Shown here one piece after another: positions 5,347 through 5,768 of a DNA stretch of 5,768 nt. The translations under genes were made by a program, and so were the position numbers. The notes below the pieces were generated by a model. The model did no database searches and was not told where the DNA came from. It saw only the letters and a program-made list of their open reading frames with translations. Location: the NCBI GenBank assembly GCA_021827445.1, contig JAKAVW010000211.1, positions 1-5,768 of the forward strand, in the 5' to 3' direction. The stretch is from Pseudomonadota bacterium. Its GTDB lineage: Bacteria; Pseudomonadota; Gammaproteobacteria; Acidithiobacillales; Acidithiobacillaceae. Each line of letters begins with the position of its first letter. Positions within the stretch are counted from its first letter, which is position 1.

Positions 5347-5724
5347 TTACCAAGTAAGAACGCGGCCAGCCGCGACTAAAGAAGGTAACGCTGCGCTGGG
5401 GGTGAGAAGCGGAATGGGCTTGCTCAGATCATCGGCCGTCATGCCGTTGAGCTCCAGAGATTGCAAGCAGCCGATAATGCGCACACCGTTATCTTCAGCC
5501 AACTTCATGAAGTCCGCCACGCTCTTCCCGCCTGGCATTGGAAAGATGGACTCAGCTTTGCCCTTGCCCAGCAACTCCGTAGCCGGGCCTGTAAAGTACA
5601 TAATCACATTCTGCTCCGCAGCTGCTGCCGTAGCGGCGAGAAAAAAAGCCGATGGCAATCGCTTGGGATTCTCTGGCCCCGCGATAAGGACTATAACAAG
5701 ATCAGCAACTTGTGTTTCAGGCAT
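5347..5724 (-). CDS. DsrE-family protein (DsrE/F-like, putative sulfur-transfer)
   Basis: The 125-residue product shows the DsrE/YchN-like Rossmann-type fold. A first beta strand (VADLVIVLIAGPENPKR, about residues 6-22) is followed by an Ala-rich helix (LPSAFFLAATAAAAEQ), then VIMYFTGPATELL (40-52). The conserved segment GVRIIGCLQSLELNGMTADDL spans 80-100, with Cys86 at the position where DsrE-like proteins carry a sulfur-binding cysteine. The last part, PIPLLTPSAALPSLV, fits the family end, so it appears complete. In sulfur oxidisers such proteins work with TusA, rhodaneses and heterodisulfide reductase-like complexes in cytoplasmic sulfur trafficking. None of those partners is in this window, so the specific role is open. 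ATG 5724 has AGGAGA about 7 nt upstream. It is separated from arsR by about 390 bp and is unlikely to belong to the same transcript. The upstream promoter region is mostly beyond the window edge. Confidence 0.85.
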   Translation of the reverse strand: MPETQVADLVIVLIAGPENPKRLPSAFFLAATAAAAEQNVIMYFTGPATELLGKGKAESIFPMPGGKSVADFMKLAEDNGVRIIGCLQSLELNGMTADDLSKPIPLLTPSAALPSLVAAGRVLTW

Positions 5725-5768
5725 TTGAAAATCTCCTATATTTCAGATAAAACGTCTCTAACGCACAT

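Noticed and set aside
5333..5728. Plus-strand frame opposite dsrE
   Set aside because: The minus strand encodes a recognisable DsrE-family protein with a good ribosome binding site.
1..5768. CRISPR array, tRNA/rRNA genes, complete insertion sequence, attachment site
   Set aside because: No regularly spaced repeats, cloverleaf-like segments, transposase frames or long terminal inverted repeats were seen.

Overview
The window looks like chromosomal DNA of an acidophilic sulfur/iron oxidiser close to Acidithiobacillus, most likely the A. ferrooxidans group. The strongest clue is an ArsR whose arsenic-site cysteines fall at Cys95, Cys96 and Cys102, the arrangement described for A. ferrooxidans ArsR, and which lacks the classical CVC motif. 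A DsrE-family sulfur-trafficking-like protein and a proteobacterial RpoS-like sigma factor fit this. The assignment is an inference from protein features, not from a database search.

All intact genes lie on the minus strand, so the biological order runs from high to low coordinates. A dsrE-like gene (5724-5347) comes first. It is followed by about 390 bp without an intact gene. That stretch holds a decayed plus-strand remnant of the arsenite efflux pump gene arsB (about 5019-5178, reading on to 5226) and a divergent arsR promoter (5010-4982). Next is a tightly packed run: arsR (4956-4600), arsC (4603-4112, ATGA overlap with arsR), a VOC/glyoxalase-like gene (4108-3605, 3-nt gap) and, 46 nt further, a full-length alpha-glucan (glycogen) phosphorylase glgP (3558-1033). 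I see no convincing terminator within this run.

A 197-bp intergenic region (1032-836) follows. It carries an AT-rich stretch and a perfect 8-bp inverted repeat just ahead of a very strong ribosome binding site. This leads into an unrecognised 121-residue gene (835-470). Its stop codon lies 2 nt from the GTG start of an rpoS-like sigma factor gene, which runs off the left edge of the window after 155 codons.

Functional reading: ArsR senses As(III) and represses the unit, and ArsC reduces arsenate to arsenite with thioredoxin-type chemistry (Cys10/82/90). The pump that would normally export the arsenite has been destroyed at this locus, so export must depend on a transporter encoded elsewhere. 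GlgP releases glucose-1-phosphate from storage glucan and could be co-transcribed with the arsenic genes by read-through. The unknown protein plus sigma factor form a separate, translationally coupled stress-regulation unit. The most unusual points are the arsB scar beside intact arsRC, the rpoS-coupled unknown gene with its palindrome, and unusual residues in the promoter-recognition helix of the sigma factor.
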